DNA from: Madurella fahalii
Lineage: Eukaryota > Ascomycota > Sordariomycetes > Sordariales
Length of the DNA: 64,000 nt
Assembly: GCA_029876055.1 (NCBI GenBank)
Contig: CM056875.1
Span: 620,001 to 684,000, forward strand
Direction of reading: 5' to 3'
Part shown: positions 32,779 to 44,549 of the stretch, piece by piece
Numbering within the stretch: position 1 is the first letter of the stretch
How the letters are laid out: every line of letters starts with the position of its first letter
Program-made: the position numbers and the translations under genes
Notes under the pieces: generated by a model
Told to the model about the DNA's origin: nothing
The model's database searches: none
Seen by the model: only the letters and a program-made list of their open reading frames with translations

Positions 32779-34542
32779 GCGAGAGGGACGAAGCTCCGTC
32801 GATCATCCAGGGATGGCCACGTTTCGCGCTATGGGTGAATATTTCAGTCTCCTTGTAGAGTACTATACCCTGGATATGACTTATCTTAGGTTCGTTGTCT
32901 CATGTTAGTTAGGCGTGAGGGAGTCCCGGCGGTAGAGTAGTTAAGTAGACACTGCTGCCTATCACACACAGATCATTTCCCAATGCCCTTCCCAAGGCAC
33001 TATGTATAGCAGCGTAGCGGCCCTGCATGATTGCCAGGAAGAGGTGCCGCCTGCCCATCTCTAGACCTGGCTGGTGCACGGGCCATTGTGAAGAAAAATT
33101 GGCTATGGCCAAGTCTGACCACGTGGTAGGATGCAGAGCCTAAATGTCTCTCCTCATCGCCGCCGAACTTTGGCTATCCTAGCCATCAGCAACAAGTTAC
33201 TCTAATAGCCCGCAACATATCATCAAACCTTACACTTTCCCCAACATAAACAGATTCATGATACGATTCTCAGTGAGTCAGTACTTAGCACTCAGTCGAC
33301 TCTTGGGTAACTTAAAATCTGGCTTATTGATATTATTCGAGCACAGTATCAGCCGGCTAAGACTGTCATGGCATTGGTCAAGGTCCACCAGCGTCTTTGA
33401 GATGGTGGCCTGTCCGCCACAGGTGGCCTGGGCGTCCATCGCACGCCACCCTTCCACTCCTTTTCCTTTTCTTCACGCTTTGCATCCTAGTCAATCCACG
33501 ATACCTCTGTTGCAACCCTGTTCTCCTATGGTGTGTGCCCTGACAAAGACCTTGAAACGCCCACAAAGATTCCGAAAATGCTTGACGGAGTTGGGACGAG
33601 GCTCTGCTCCCAAATTCCAGTCCATATTTCAAGTCGTGCAACCTCAGGCCTCGAAGATACTAGAAACAAGGCGCATGTCAGAGACGATCTTGACCTATTG
33701 CCGTTCGTGGCGTACGCAGCCTCAACGCCAATGCAGTTTACTGGCCTCGTGGCTCTCATTGCCCCTCCTTCTGACTCGAAGCTCTTCCCTGAATTGCTTT
33801 TCCCGTGGAAGCATAGTGGACGGGAAATGGGAGGAGGGGGAGTCGGGCAGCTCCCCCCGAAGCCTTGCTGGGCGGTGTTCTTAACAAAACGGATAACTAG
33901 TACCCCCACTAGTGTTGCAATCAGATAGCCACAGCACGCATGCCTTTTATATGTTTTGCAATGAGTTCAGGGCCCTCCTCCACCTTCTCTCGCCGTCGTC
34001 GTCCCTCACCTGCAGAGAACGCGTCATGCAATGACCTCACTGGCGGTAGACGATGGGAAAACCGCGGGACAGGTGGTGTTCGAAGTGTTGGGATGATCCG
34101 AGTGGTGTGTGTCTTGGCTTGACCTGTCGTAAGACTTTTTCTGTGAGGACCGGTTTCCAAACAGCTGCCTCTGGTGGCGAATACAGGACTCAAACCAAAC
34201 TTACTTGCCTGAACTTACCAACCAGTGCTCGGTCCAGGTATCAGGTAGGTAGAGCGAATGTCTTGCTGCTAAGAAGTAGTCGAGGCTGCATCCGGACATC
34301 CGATATGGCGCGTCGCACAGCAGGTAAAAGTCGAGAGCTCGGGGGTACTCCAAACCCAGCCACAATTCTTGTTTGGAGGGAAAGCCGTTCTGCCTTTGCT
34401 ACGCTCTGGAGACAAAAGCCAAGCACACCCCTCGCTCCCAATTATTTAAACCTCTCCAAGTTGAACAAAACGCAGTCTACCTTCCTTCATGCAAGCTATT
34501 ACGCGGTGTCGAATAACGCTTCTCAGAACACCGGAATCCAGA
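32779..34542. other. Intergenic, no gene recognised
   Basis: Overlapping frames at about 33258-33928 (208 and 131 codons) look open but give no recognisable domain and no splice pattern. I see no repeat or RNA. Confidence 0.4.
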
Positions 34543-36317
34543 CCTAGAGGCCGTTGTTCAGGACATCCGTCCCACACTCCCGGTCCATGAGCGCAAAACC
34601 CCTATTGTTCTAGGTAAGAGCTGGCACTTTCAGTTCACCCGTCAAAACAATATTGCCTGATTGCTTTTAGTCCCCGGGCTCAGTGTATGGGGTCGACCGT
34701 TTCTCGGAGCTGTGAACTACTTTGGTGGCTTTTCCGACCTCGCAGCAGCCCTAGTGAACGAAGGGTACATCGTTATCCAGGTCCGTCTTAGCCCGCTCTC
34801 CAGCAACAGGGAGCGGGCCTGTGAGATATTCGAACAGCTTACCAGAATCCGTGTTGATTCTAATGGTCTCGCAACGTAAGTGTCTCCTTCCCCCGTGTGA
34901 TGACATCCGTGACTGACAGGGCCAGCGGCTTTGACAACCCGGGAACCCCGACAACGCTACCAACAACACCGCCAACGTGATCGGTGTCAACTATGGAAAC
35001 CTCCCTGTGCACAGCTCATTGACCCCACACCCGCCTTCACAAACCTGGCAGGCAGTCGTCTATGGCGCAGACAAACTTCCGATAAACTGGGAGTGGAACG
35101 GGGATAAGACTTGTCATTTTCATCTGCCATTCCCAAGGAGGCAACTCCGTCCGGCAACTTCTCCACTTAATGTCAGGTAGAGCTCCAGCAGATCTGACAC
35201 AATTCTCCGGCAATGACAATCAAGCCTGGGTCAAGGCTGTCATCACCTTGGGCACACCGCACTAAGGCACCACTGCTACCGAGGCGGTGCAGGTAAGCAT
35301 TACACAAAATCCCCTATTTCTGATGTTCGTGGTCCTGTTTTCTAATACAACCATATAGAGTCTCCTTCAGGGCGACCCAACCTGAACGCCGTCGTAGACT
35401 TCGTCACCTCTTGTTCATTCGCCAACCGCGAAGAGAGGGTCTTTGATTTGGGTCTTGACCACTGGGGCTTCGCCCGCCTTAGTGATAGCCCGCCAGAGAC
35501 CTACCACCCAATGCGTCAACGCATCGGCCCAGCTGTCGTAGCGTGGTTCCTCGGCACCACCAACGGCATCCACGATAACAGCATTGCCGGAACCGCTACA
35601 CTGAACAACGACACCGCCGCGTACACCGCACCGCCAACCTACTTCTTCACCATGTCATTCTGCGCTACGATACTATTTCCTAACCGGACCCTTATGGAGC
35701 AGGACATTAGGGAGTTTTTCCAGCTCTTCCCAGCAGGCGGCCTGGCCAATGTCTTCGGCCTTCCCTGGCTAGTTTCCTCATTCCTAGATCTTACTAACCG
35801 GCTACGCCTTAGCCCACCTCTCCGGTCCGTCCTGGCGTGGATGACAGATGTGGCGAATCGCCATCTGGCGGCACTGGGCTACTTCTCCCAGATCCCTCGG
35901 CCCGGATCACAAATCCCTCGCCCGGATACGCTTCCAGTCATTGCACCCTTTGCCTACTATATAGGGGGGTTGAATCGTCACGGTGAAGAGAGAACGCCCA
36001 ATGACGGGATCGTCAACACAATGTCTATGGGTGGCCCGGCAGGCCGAGTCCGGCCCGCGGAAGACTTCGCTTCTGAACTTGGCCAAGGGAACCCCCAGTT
36101 GCCGGCGGTGTGGGGCCCCTTTTGGCACTTTGGCTCGAACGGGACCATTGATCATGCTGATCAGCTCGGTGTTTTCACGGATCCTACAACGGTAAGTGCA
36201 GCCCCGGTTGCTCCTCTGGCGAGACGGCGGTGGACGGCTTGGCTGACAGCGGAGTAGAACGCAGAAGTGGAGGTCATGTATAAGTTGTTTGTAGAGTTGG
36301 CGAATCGTATCCCGTAA
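34543..36317 (+). pseudogene. Decayed lipase (bacterial I.5-like fold, secreted-lipase relative)
   Basis: Family resemblance runs along the whole stretch: TPIVL-VPGLSVWGRPFLG (oxyanion side), GGFSDLAAALVNEGYIVIQV, SNRERACEIFEQL, the nucleophile elbow CHSQGGNSVRQLL (readable only in a shifted frame), ITLGTPH, DLGLDHWGFAR, NDGIVNTMSM and DHADQLGVFTDP (catalytic His), ending NAEVEVMYKLFVELANRIP. Introns at 34614-34670 and 36192-36257 are still spliceable. Lesions are an extra T near 35120 before the nucleophile elbow, an in-frame TAA at 35263-35265 after GTPH, and a further frame change near 35380. The upstream start is not identifiable. An active enzyme is very unlikely. Confidence 0.75.
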
Positions 36318-37652
36318 AGTTGGTAATGTCGGTGGCCACAGGCGAACTTCCTGGGATCTGGAAGTGTAGATTCGAAACTGGTATCAATCTGAGGACTGAG
36401 CGCTGCAGTAGTAGTATTAGATGGCCGGCTTAACTATCACCTCTCCCCACATACTGTTGTCTGCTTTCCCTGCCTACCTCTTACATATTACCTACTTGGG
36501 TAGTACGTGGACTTTGGGACTCTGATACTAAGCGTTCTTGTCTAACATACCTGTTCCTTGCCTTGCCTTGGAAAGTTACTTGAAGATTCCAGTTGCTTGG
36601 TACTTTGGTAGAATAACAACCCTCTAAAGGCTTGGGAGGAGAAACAAATTCCCGACTTACAACGGCATGCGGCGGGAAGTCGATTACGCCGTCTACCCCG
36701 CACGGGCCGTTGCCTCGATTAACATAACCTCCAATCTAGTTGGGTGTTTTTACTATAGTAGGGGCCAGCTGCCCTAATTCTAGTAGGATGCACAATGCGC
36801 ACAACCCGTGTCACGACGCAACTAGCAACACGACGGAGATTCCAGGTTTCCAGTATCTGAGTTACAGCTTAAATCAGCCTGATCACATCACACCCGCATA
36901 ACTGGGTAACAGCTTGATCATATGCCTGGCTTATCTTGAAACGGTACATTCACCGCGTACATATCTACTAGGTAGATCTCAACATAAATGCAGCCAGCAT
37001 GTTTGCAGGTCAAAGTCAAACCGAGACAAAGCCGCCTTTTCGCCAAGTTCTTCCGTACGTGGCGTATAGCCCCCCTCACCTAACCTGACTTCCATTAGCG
37101 CGCTCCTAGGGCCATCATTCCGGCTTCCCCGCTCACACACCTTTCTCCATTAATACCTAAATTCACGTTAGTATGGATTTGGGTAGTCTGATGGCGCCAC
37201 TTCCACACCGAGACAGGTCCCCGCCACCACGGAGCAAACGGGCCTGAGCGTAGATGATTAATGATCGCTATATGACTGGGAAAAAAACATAAATAAAATA
37301 AATAAAACCACCGAACGAACTGACGCGGTGCTTACTCTGAACGGTAGGCCGAAAGCACCATACATCCATGAAGTTCAATTGATCGGGCTACTACATAACC
37401 CCGAGCGCTGAAGCCGTGGCGCGATGATCTTCAGCTAGCGTTATGACATCTAGGCCCCGCCTCCGGGTCCGTGCATGAAAGCCGGTGAGCCAGTTCTTTG
37501 GGTAAAGGGGTATCGCGATGTGCACTACGAGAGGTCCGAAAACGCACCTCCCATTACATCCTCTGGAGTTGCCGGCAGCACCCAGCACCTCGCATTCCTC
37601 TTTCCCTGAGGAGATGAGATGGGGACAGTGACCTGATAGGTTGGAAGATGAT
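36318..37652. other. Intergenic, no gene recognised
   Basis: 1.3 kb with short AT-rich patches (37280-37310). It holds the promoter of the rhodopsin-family gene on the right. Nothing else is supported. Confidence 0.45.
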
Positions 37653-38916
37653 ATGTTGTCTTCACAAGGTGGAACCCGAGCCCCCCATGGTGGTGGCGAC
37701 CTGTCGGAAATCGTTATCGCCAGTGCTTTGGTGTCGTTGGCCGTGGCCGCCATCACCTTGGCCGCCCGCTTTTATACGCGGACGGTGATAGTGCGAGCGC
37801 TGGCGACCGAGGACTGGTTCTTGCTCGCAGCCTGGGTACCTTTTCCTTTTCCTTTTCCCTTTCCTTACGCGAGGAGGTTACTTGCTGGCTAACGAGAGAA
37901 TGCAGCTTTTTTCAGTCGGAAGTACCGTAGGCATGATTCTGCGTTAGTAGCCGTCTCTTTTAGTAACTAGTACCGTACGGGATATTAACATGCCTGCCAG
38001 AGGCCAAGTCGGGGTTAGGTCGCCACATATGGACGTTGATGCCACAGGACTTTGTGAATTGGGGCAAGGTGAGCTGTTATGCCGCCATTCCATTCTTAGC
38101 TGACAGTCTCTTAGGCATCATGGATCACCACCCTGTTCTACCAACTCAGCCTCGCTTGCTCCAAAATGTCAATCATCTTGCTCTATGTCCGGATCCTCAC
38201 CTACGACTATGCACGGCGAGCTGCCTATGTTGTGCTTGCCATTGTCGTCATTTACAACTTGCTAGGCGTCATCTCGACCATGACGCTTTGCATACCAATC
38301 GAGGCGCTGTGGGACCCGAGCGTTCCCGGCAGCTGCCACACTGGGCCCCTTTATATGTGGCTCATCATTGGATTCCACATCGGCACGGACTTTCTCATAT
38401 TCCTGTTGCCTATACCCGTCGTCCTCCGCATGACGGTACCGTTACTGCAGAAGCTTATGCTCCTTGTCGTATTCGCCTTGGGCCTCTTGTATGTCACTTA
38501 ACTCCAAGGAACACCGACCACTAAGATTTGTCGCACTAATGCTTCGCAGGATCTGCATCGTTTCCGTTCTCCGGGTCATTTGGATTAAAACCCTCCTCAG
38601 CTCCCCCGATTTTACCTGGGATTTCGTCGCTATTTCCAACTGGACCTCTATCGAAGTCAATACCTCCATCGTTTGCGTCTGCCTCCTTGTCACCAAACCG
38701 CTGGTTATGACACTTTGGTGCAAGCTACGTTTCAAATCACGCAAATTCCAAACGAAGAGCAACGGTCGGCAATCAACCATAGGTTCCACGCCCGTCCAGC
38801 ACGGCTCAGCCTCCGACGGACTCTTCGCACACCAAGGGAACAGCTTCGTCAGCGAGAGGCCACTGGTTGACGACCCGGAGGCTCTTCCAATGCACGGCGT
38901 TAATCTAGATTGCTAA
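37653..38916 (+). CDS. Fungal rhodopsin-family (SAT4/PF20684-type) seven-TM protein
   Basis: Integral membrane protein of the large fungal family named after SAT4/rhodopsin-like proteins. Roles are mostly unknown, and some members sense or act with secreted factors in plant-associated fungi. Five exons: 37653-37835, 37906-37942 (37 nt), 38001-38068, 38115-38488 and 38550-38916, giving 342 aa with frame kept throughout. Landmarks are TLAARFYTRTVIVRALATED in TM2/loop, SGLGRHIWTL, WITTLFYQLSLACSKMSI, the LCIPIEALWDP segment before CHTG, and TPVQHGSA in the polar tail. Seven hydrophobic segments are visible. The start is the ATG at 37653. Intron 1 has a CCTTTT microsatellite. The gene is intact, in contrast to its lipase neighbour. 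Confidence 0.85.
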
Positions 38917-40283
38917 ACCGCACACTTCAAAATGCTGTACATATCATAGGGTGCTTCGAGCTATGGCCTCCTCGTCTACGTTACGCTCTTCTAGGTAGTG
39001 GAGTATTGAGCGAAACCTTGCCTTCACGTGTGGAGCGGACGATATTTGGCCCTCAAGTAGAAAACCCATGGGGTGCCGTAGAAAAGAGATCCATACGTCA
39101 TATATTGATGCCCCGCCAAACTACGAGGGTGAGAGGGCTGAGCGATGCAAGAGCAGGGCTGCAAAGCTGGAGTGGGCCTATAAGCCCCCCTCTTGTGAGA
39201 GGACACCCTCCCCTCCGGTCTGCAACGCAACAGCACTGTCCAACCACTCGGCGCATCTAAGTAGTCATTACCACCAATTCTCTCAATTATAGTCCTGTCC
39301 AGTCCAGTATAACCCCTGCCCCCTGGATACTCCTACCTTTAAATTCCGGTCGAACATGGGGAGGGAGGATTCTGTGATTGCGTTTTCCACTCGACTGCGT
39401 AACTCGCCCAGGACTCGGGAGGGACCACTACGGTAAAGGCTTAGAATGCGATTTACACTTCAGCGGGGTCAAAGAAAAATAATATACTCAGGGCCTCTAG
39501 GAGCACCTTGAACCCTGTCTCTCCTGCCTCGACCTGGCCGTTGGCTCTATCTTATCTCCGGGCACTCGTATTCCTCTCGGCACGGTCATCCGCGTTGGGC
39601 TGCTCGTAGCTCTTCTCGTAATAACCACGTCATCATCTTCACACTCACGGCTCAGCCTTTACTTTCTATTTCGAAGTGGCTCCAGTGTAGGTTCCTCACA
39701 CACCTTGACCACCAGAATGCCAACTGTGTCCGGGGCCAAATAAGTGTGTTCCGTCCAGAAGGTCCGTCAATGTACCAGTTTCGCACGTTCGCCAGTGTAC
39801 ACGAGGCCCGTATCCTTGCCTGGACCTAATCATTGAAGAGTCTTGTGCGCGCTTGGTGTGACTTGGACCTTCATTCTCTTCTTCCGCGTGGAATTCCTTC
39901 ACTAGGTGACTGATTACCGTAGGATGGACTCAACCGAGCACTCGCTGCCTACTAGAGTCGATTGGCCCGACGGCAGGATATTTGGCTCGGTGAAGAGGAA
40001 GAGATTCGGGAACTCCGGCACACAGATGCTGGGAAGCTGTGAGCTTACTCGGTATCGGACTTGTAGGTTGTACATTCTGGTACCCATATAGTCTGACGCG
40101 GAATTTCCTTCCTGACTCCGAAGCGTGGTGGACGAATCCAAAGTCGAAGACTTGAAGTCTTCAGAGCCTTATGTAAGGTCTTCCTTTCTTTTGCAACTAA
40201 CTGGTGTCTACTACTGTTGTTTCCTATCACTTGTTGATATAAGTTTTTCACCCGGCCTATACGGTACGGTTTTCCTACGTATA

Positions 40284-40342
40284 TAGCGGTAGAGGGTCCA
40301 GCATACCCTATCTTGGGTAAAGCGGTGTAGGAAGAATAATAA
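40284..40342 (-). repeat. Dispersed LTR-like repeat, copy D (fragment)
   Basis: 59 bases nearly identical to 24876-24934 of copy B, sharing ACCCTATCTTGGGTAAAGCG (CTC for CCC in B) and then GTGTAGGAAGAATAAT. The match stops abruptly on both sides. On the right it adjoins the other short repeat at 40353-40388. Confidence 0.7.
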
Positions 40343-40352
40343 TAAATTTGGC

Positions 40353-40388
40353 CGGAGTTTGGTTTTTGGACAGTTTCCAATTTACGGC
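40353..40388 (-). repeat. Short dispersed motif, inverted copy of 24469-24503
   Basis: The minus strand reads GCCGTAAATTGGAAACTGTC and then CAAAAACCAAACTCCG, matching the other copy except for one extra A and two substitutions. It directly follows the LTR-like fragment at 40284-40342. Confidence 0.5.
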
Positions 40389-41699
40389 CCTATACACCAG
40401 CCATAAACCGTTCTCCCCCCTGTGCCTAACCCGAGGAATGCGGCTGTGCGTTAATTAGGGACCAACTTACACCCCGATGATCTTTTCAATACCTTTCCCT
40501 CATTCACAGGGCGAGCCAAGTCTTCCAACAGCCTGTGCAACATACTCTCTTCGGGTTTTGGGTGCCGGTTGACTTCAACACATTCTTCCCATTTACTTAG
40601 CAATGGTGGTCAAAGTCAAGTCCACCCCAAAGTGCACAGAGTTAGCCACCTCGGTCAAACTTGTGATCAACTAAGGATCTCCGCAATATGTACAATAGAA
40701 ATCCCATAGAGCTCTCTATTGACCGCGCTTACATGCACATAAACGATATAACATCATTAGACCCAGAGTAACGCGACAGTTGCCACGAAGGCCAGAAAGG
40801 AGACCCGCGGTAGAGGCTCAAGGAGTTCATGAGAACGGAAACATTTCTTCGTTGCCGTTAGCAATTCCAATCTATTATATATACTTTGAGTAGCCCGAAG
40901 CTAGTAATAGTTCGACACAGTAAATGAGGAAAGAAATTGTACTACCCTAGTTATAACTATACTCAATATATATTTTTACATCTTCTCGGAGACGGTGTAG
41001 CGCAAAGGCGGTGATAAAGGAGTAGAAATCAGATAAATTCGCTTACTCAGTAGGCGTAGTAATCCTCCTTTACGGCTTAATTACCCTACCTACGTAGCTA
41101 TTAGCGAGCGCAGTGATCCCTTGTTCTAGACATAGTGTACTATGGTTAGCGGAACCGTGCCTCCTACGCACCTCTCCATATAATTAGCTACGGATACAAA
41201 AACCCCAAATTCGCCCACACTCGGCCAGCCATCCCTCGCTTTATTGCTCATACAGCATCCGTGGACGCAGTAGGAACAGTCACACGATTGTCACATGATC
41301 TCCATTACGGCAGCAGCGGAGACGAAGTCAATATCCATAACTACCCGCCTTGCAAATCAATATTCCAGTAGTGTGCGGGGATACTCCAAGTTGGATCATT
41401 GCAAGGCAACAGAACCACCCTCCATTGACGTTCCTGCGGTTGCTCCGGGCAAGGCACCCGTCGTGAATGAAGAATTAGGCGAGGTACCTTCAGTTTTAAG
41501 GCGAGCTCACCAACACATGCTTGTGACCCAGTCGCCTCCGGTATGACGAGACCTGCCTGGTTGAAACACTGTTGCAAAGTCCCTGAATAGTGTGGCAATA
41601 CAAGGTACTCACTGGATGATGATAATTGGCTTTTACTCGATGATTCAATAAAGGTGCTGTCACGTTTAATAAGATGAAGGAGGACTAATTCGAAAGATA

Positions 41700-42346
41700 C
41701 TGATCACAGACAGGAGAAACGAGCCTAGACAAGCCAGGTACCCCACCTGAGCCGGCGAAGCGCCGGTATCATTGATGACATAACTGCCCTGCAAGCCTTG
41801 GTTCCAAGCACGGGGTGAAGAACACCCAGGCCTTCCCCAGTGCCCTTCCCAACGGAACCATGGTTAACCTGTCGATGACGTTCTCCTCTTTCCCTACAAG
41901 GATAGCTTCCGACATCAATCCGAGGCTGATCCAAAACTGGTCCAAATTGTGCCTTAACTAGTAGTTGGAGAAGATTGACGGTGACGTCCTTCCTTTTGCC
42001 GTCTCGTTTGTTAACCGCACGTTAATCAAGCTCTGCCTCTTGACCCTTGCCCAGAACAGCACCGTCCAAGTGCTAGACGGCAATGGCGTTTACGCCTCCA
42101 ACAAGTGGACTTCCCTTCGGTACGAAGTGAAAGCTGGAGACAAGACTTCGTTGCCTACTAGAAGCGTATGGCGTACTGGAATAACTTGATAATGGACCTC
42201 GACTACCGGAACAATACCAGGATGCTGCAGGTCAACATCCAGGGCGACACGTACACCATCAGCGGGAAGGCCGCAATCCAGTCCACAAACGAGGCCACCA
42301 CTGCTGTCATTGGCCCTGTCGCCGTCCGCCAAGACGACTTTTTGTA
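41700..42346 (+). pseudogene. Unrecognised coding-like remnant
   Basis: Two frames give protein-like text in sequence: LPFAVSFVNRTLIKLCLLTL and VQVLDGNGVYASNKW with RYEVKAGDKTS (about 41990-42150), then after a one-base shift near 42155 AYWNNLIMDLDYRNNTRM, QVNIQGDTYTISGKAAIQS and AVIGPVAVRQDDFL, ending with TAG at 42344-42346. The text and codon use look genuinely coding. Tandem TAG TAG stops precede the first piece at about 41960. I cannot name the family. It reads like the C-terminal part of a larger extracellular protein that has decayed. Confidence 0.4.
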
Positions 42347-42978
42347 GTTATTCAAAGCCCACTACCGTCCGATGAGCGTTGCAGAGCATAGGTCACATGA
42401 CCCATCCTAAAATAGAAGCGATGGATTCGCCCGAGGTACCGTAGCTTTACGCGGTGTTGTACGCAGCGTATTTGATCCGCTGTATCACAGCAGAACGCCC
42501 CACAGTCAGACCCGCGGTATTTCTGATACATAGCATACTATCATACGTCGGGATTGAGCACCTCAGCCTAGCACAGAATACCCCTTGTAGAGAGTAGTCC
42601 AGGAAGACCCCGTCCTGCAGTCCGAAATCATCCCGTCTTAGATAGTTAATAGAGTTGATTTATATGCCCCATGGGTTTACTCGGCCTATGCTATACTACA
42701 GATTTCAGTTGATATCTGTTATGATCAGCAGTCGCAGCGAGGTTTGTTTCAGGTAGGATTTGTGGAGCAAAGAGAGATCCTGATTTATATGGATTAATTA
42801 CATTAGCTCATCGCCACAATTCGTGAGGATCAGTTGCCATTTGGAAATGGAGGCCCTCCTTTTCGCAATTTTAATATATATCTCCAGTGCCCCGTTTGTT
42901 ATTTTCTGATTATCTGCTGGTGTGCCCTCTTCCCCACAACCTTCTGGAAGCGTTCCTCTACCCCTACCGCCGACAACA
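42347..42978. other. Promoter side of the GH79 gene
   Basis: AT-rich spacer between the remnant at 41.7-42.3 kb and the GH79 gene. A C-rich leader (about 42920-42978) precedes the start codon. No further gene is seen. Confidence 0.4.
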
Positions 42979-44549
42979 ATGTCTTCAAAAGCACGAATCA
43001 CCGGGGCTCTGGCTGCCTTCCTGCTAGCTGCACATGAAGTCACCGCCCAGGCTATTGTGACATCTACGCGGATGATTGCGCTTCCCACCGCGCGACCTTC
43101 GAATGCCTTCAATGTCCCCGCCGACTTCCCTAGCGTGGGCTTCGAAACAGCCTTCCTCCCTGGCTACAATAACAAGTTCTCCGATAACCTCGTTGCCTCG
43201 CTTGCCTCGCGTATGGCCGCACCACCGGTCATCCGAATCGGGGGAACCAGCGGGTCCGAGCCTCTACCCACCCGCTCGTGCCATAGCAACTGACCAGCCG
43301 CAGAGATATTATCACCTTCAATCCAAATCAGGAAGAAGCGGCACATTGCGTCGCGGAACCCTGTAACTCAGCTGCGACCTTCATCCTCGGGAAGTCGTAC
43401 TTTGATGCGCTCTCGTGCTTTCAGTCCGCCCACTTTTCCATCCAAGCTCCGCTCACTGAGGGCAACCCTAACCGCACCAACATCATCGCCTATATTCAGC
43501 GTGCCTACGACGCCCTGGGTGCCTCCCGGGTGAATGCCATAGCCCTCGGAAACGAGGTCAACTGGTACGAAGATAATGCGGCTCTGTACGTCGCTGATGC
43601 GCAGGCCGCCAAAAACGCCATCACCTCGGCCGTCGATGTCGGCAGCGGTCGAATCTGGGAGGTCCTGGACACTGCGTCCGAGCATGCGTCGACCGGCGCC
43701 GCCCCCTACACCGTCAAGGGCGTCTTCGATGCGGGAATCAATCGCGATGGCCGGGTCAAATACGTCGCCGAACATTACTACCAGTTTGACGGGAAGACTC
43801 GCGGGATCCAAAACCACCTCCTCAACCACACAGCCCTCCGGCGCAAACTTGGGAACTACTCGGCCAGCATCCAGTACACACGCAACACGGCCGGCGCGAA
43901 GTTCATCCTGAGCGAAACAGGCGGGCCCCTCGGCGTGACCGACGATGTCCAGACCTTCTTCGCGAACACGCTCTGGTCCGTCAACTTCCAACTCTATGCG
44001 ATGAGCTTGGGCGTCAGTCGCGTCTCGCTGGTGCAACGGCCAGAGGCGCGGCGGAGCCTGTGGATCCCGGCGGCCGGGTTGGCGGTTCCGGGCCCTCGGG
44101 TCCAGGCGCCGTACTACTCGCTGCCCTTCGTCGCCGACTTCATCGGGAAGACGGTCAGCGGGGACCGGGGAGTGGTCAATGTCGATCTCGGCAGCCCCTT
44201 CCTCAGTGCGTATGCCATGTTCGAGGGGACGACTCTCGCCCGCATCGCCGTCGTCAATCTCCGCGAGTATGGGGGTGAGGGCGCTCGCAACGCGGTCAAG
44301 ATCCGGCTCGAGAACCTAGGCAGTGTCGGCCAGGTTCAAGTTGGACGGCTGCATGCCGCCGCGGGAACGGCTGCCGGAGGCTTTGATGTGAACGGGAAGA
44401 ATATCACGTGGGCCGGCCAGCAATGGAGTTATCAGGTGGACCGCGGCAACGGCCACGGCACGGTCCAGAGGAAAACCCTTCCGGTCGCAGGGGGTGTGGT
44501 GGAAGTCGTCATTCCCGATACCGAGGCGGTGATCGTATATGTGAAATAA
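42979..44549 (+). CDS. Secreted GH79-family glycoside hydrolase
   Basis: Family 79 enzymes are beta-glucuronidases and relatives that act on arabinogalactan proteins, heparan-type or related glycans. Exons are 42979-43253 and 43304-44549 (donor GTCCGA, acceptor GCAG), giving 506 aa. The signal peptide is MSSKARITGALAAFLLAAHE up to about TAQA. The (beta/alpha)8 domain includes PPVIRIGGTSGD at the exon junction, then FNPNQ. The acid/base Glu lies in ALGNEVNWYED and the nucleophile Glu in FILSETGGPLG. A C-terminal beta-sandwich (GVVNVDLGSPFLSAYAMFEG to the end, VIPDTEAVIVYVK) matches the GH79 C-terminal domain. Both catalytic residues are present and the frame is intact. It probably degrades plant or fungal cell-wall glycans outside the cell. 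Confidence 0.9.

Larger units (their letters stand above)
38917..41699. other. Gene-free stretch with repeat relics
   Basis: No gene recognised across 2.8 kb. It contains the short repeat copies at 40284-40342 and 40353-40388 and a TA-rich section at 40870-40990. Confidence 0.45.

Noticed and set aside
33258..33928. Overlapping frames of 208 and 131 codons
   Set aside because: No family, no intron pattern, compositional match to surrounding non-coding DNA.
43368..44036. 222-codon minus frame
   Set aside because: Antisense of the GH79 gene.
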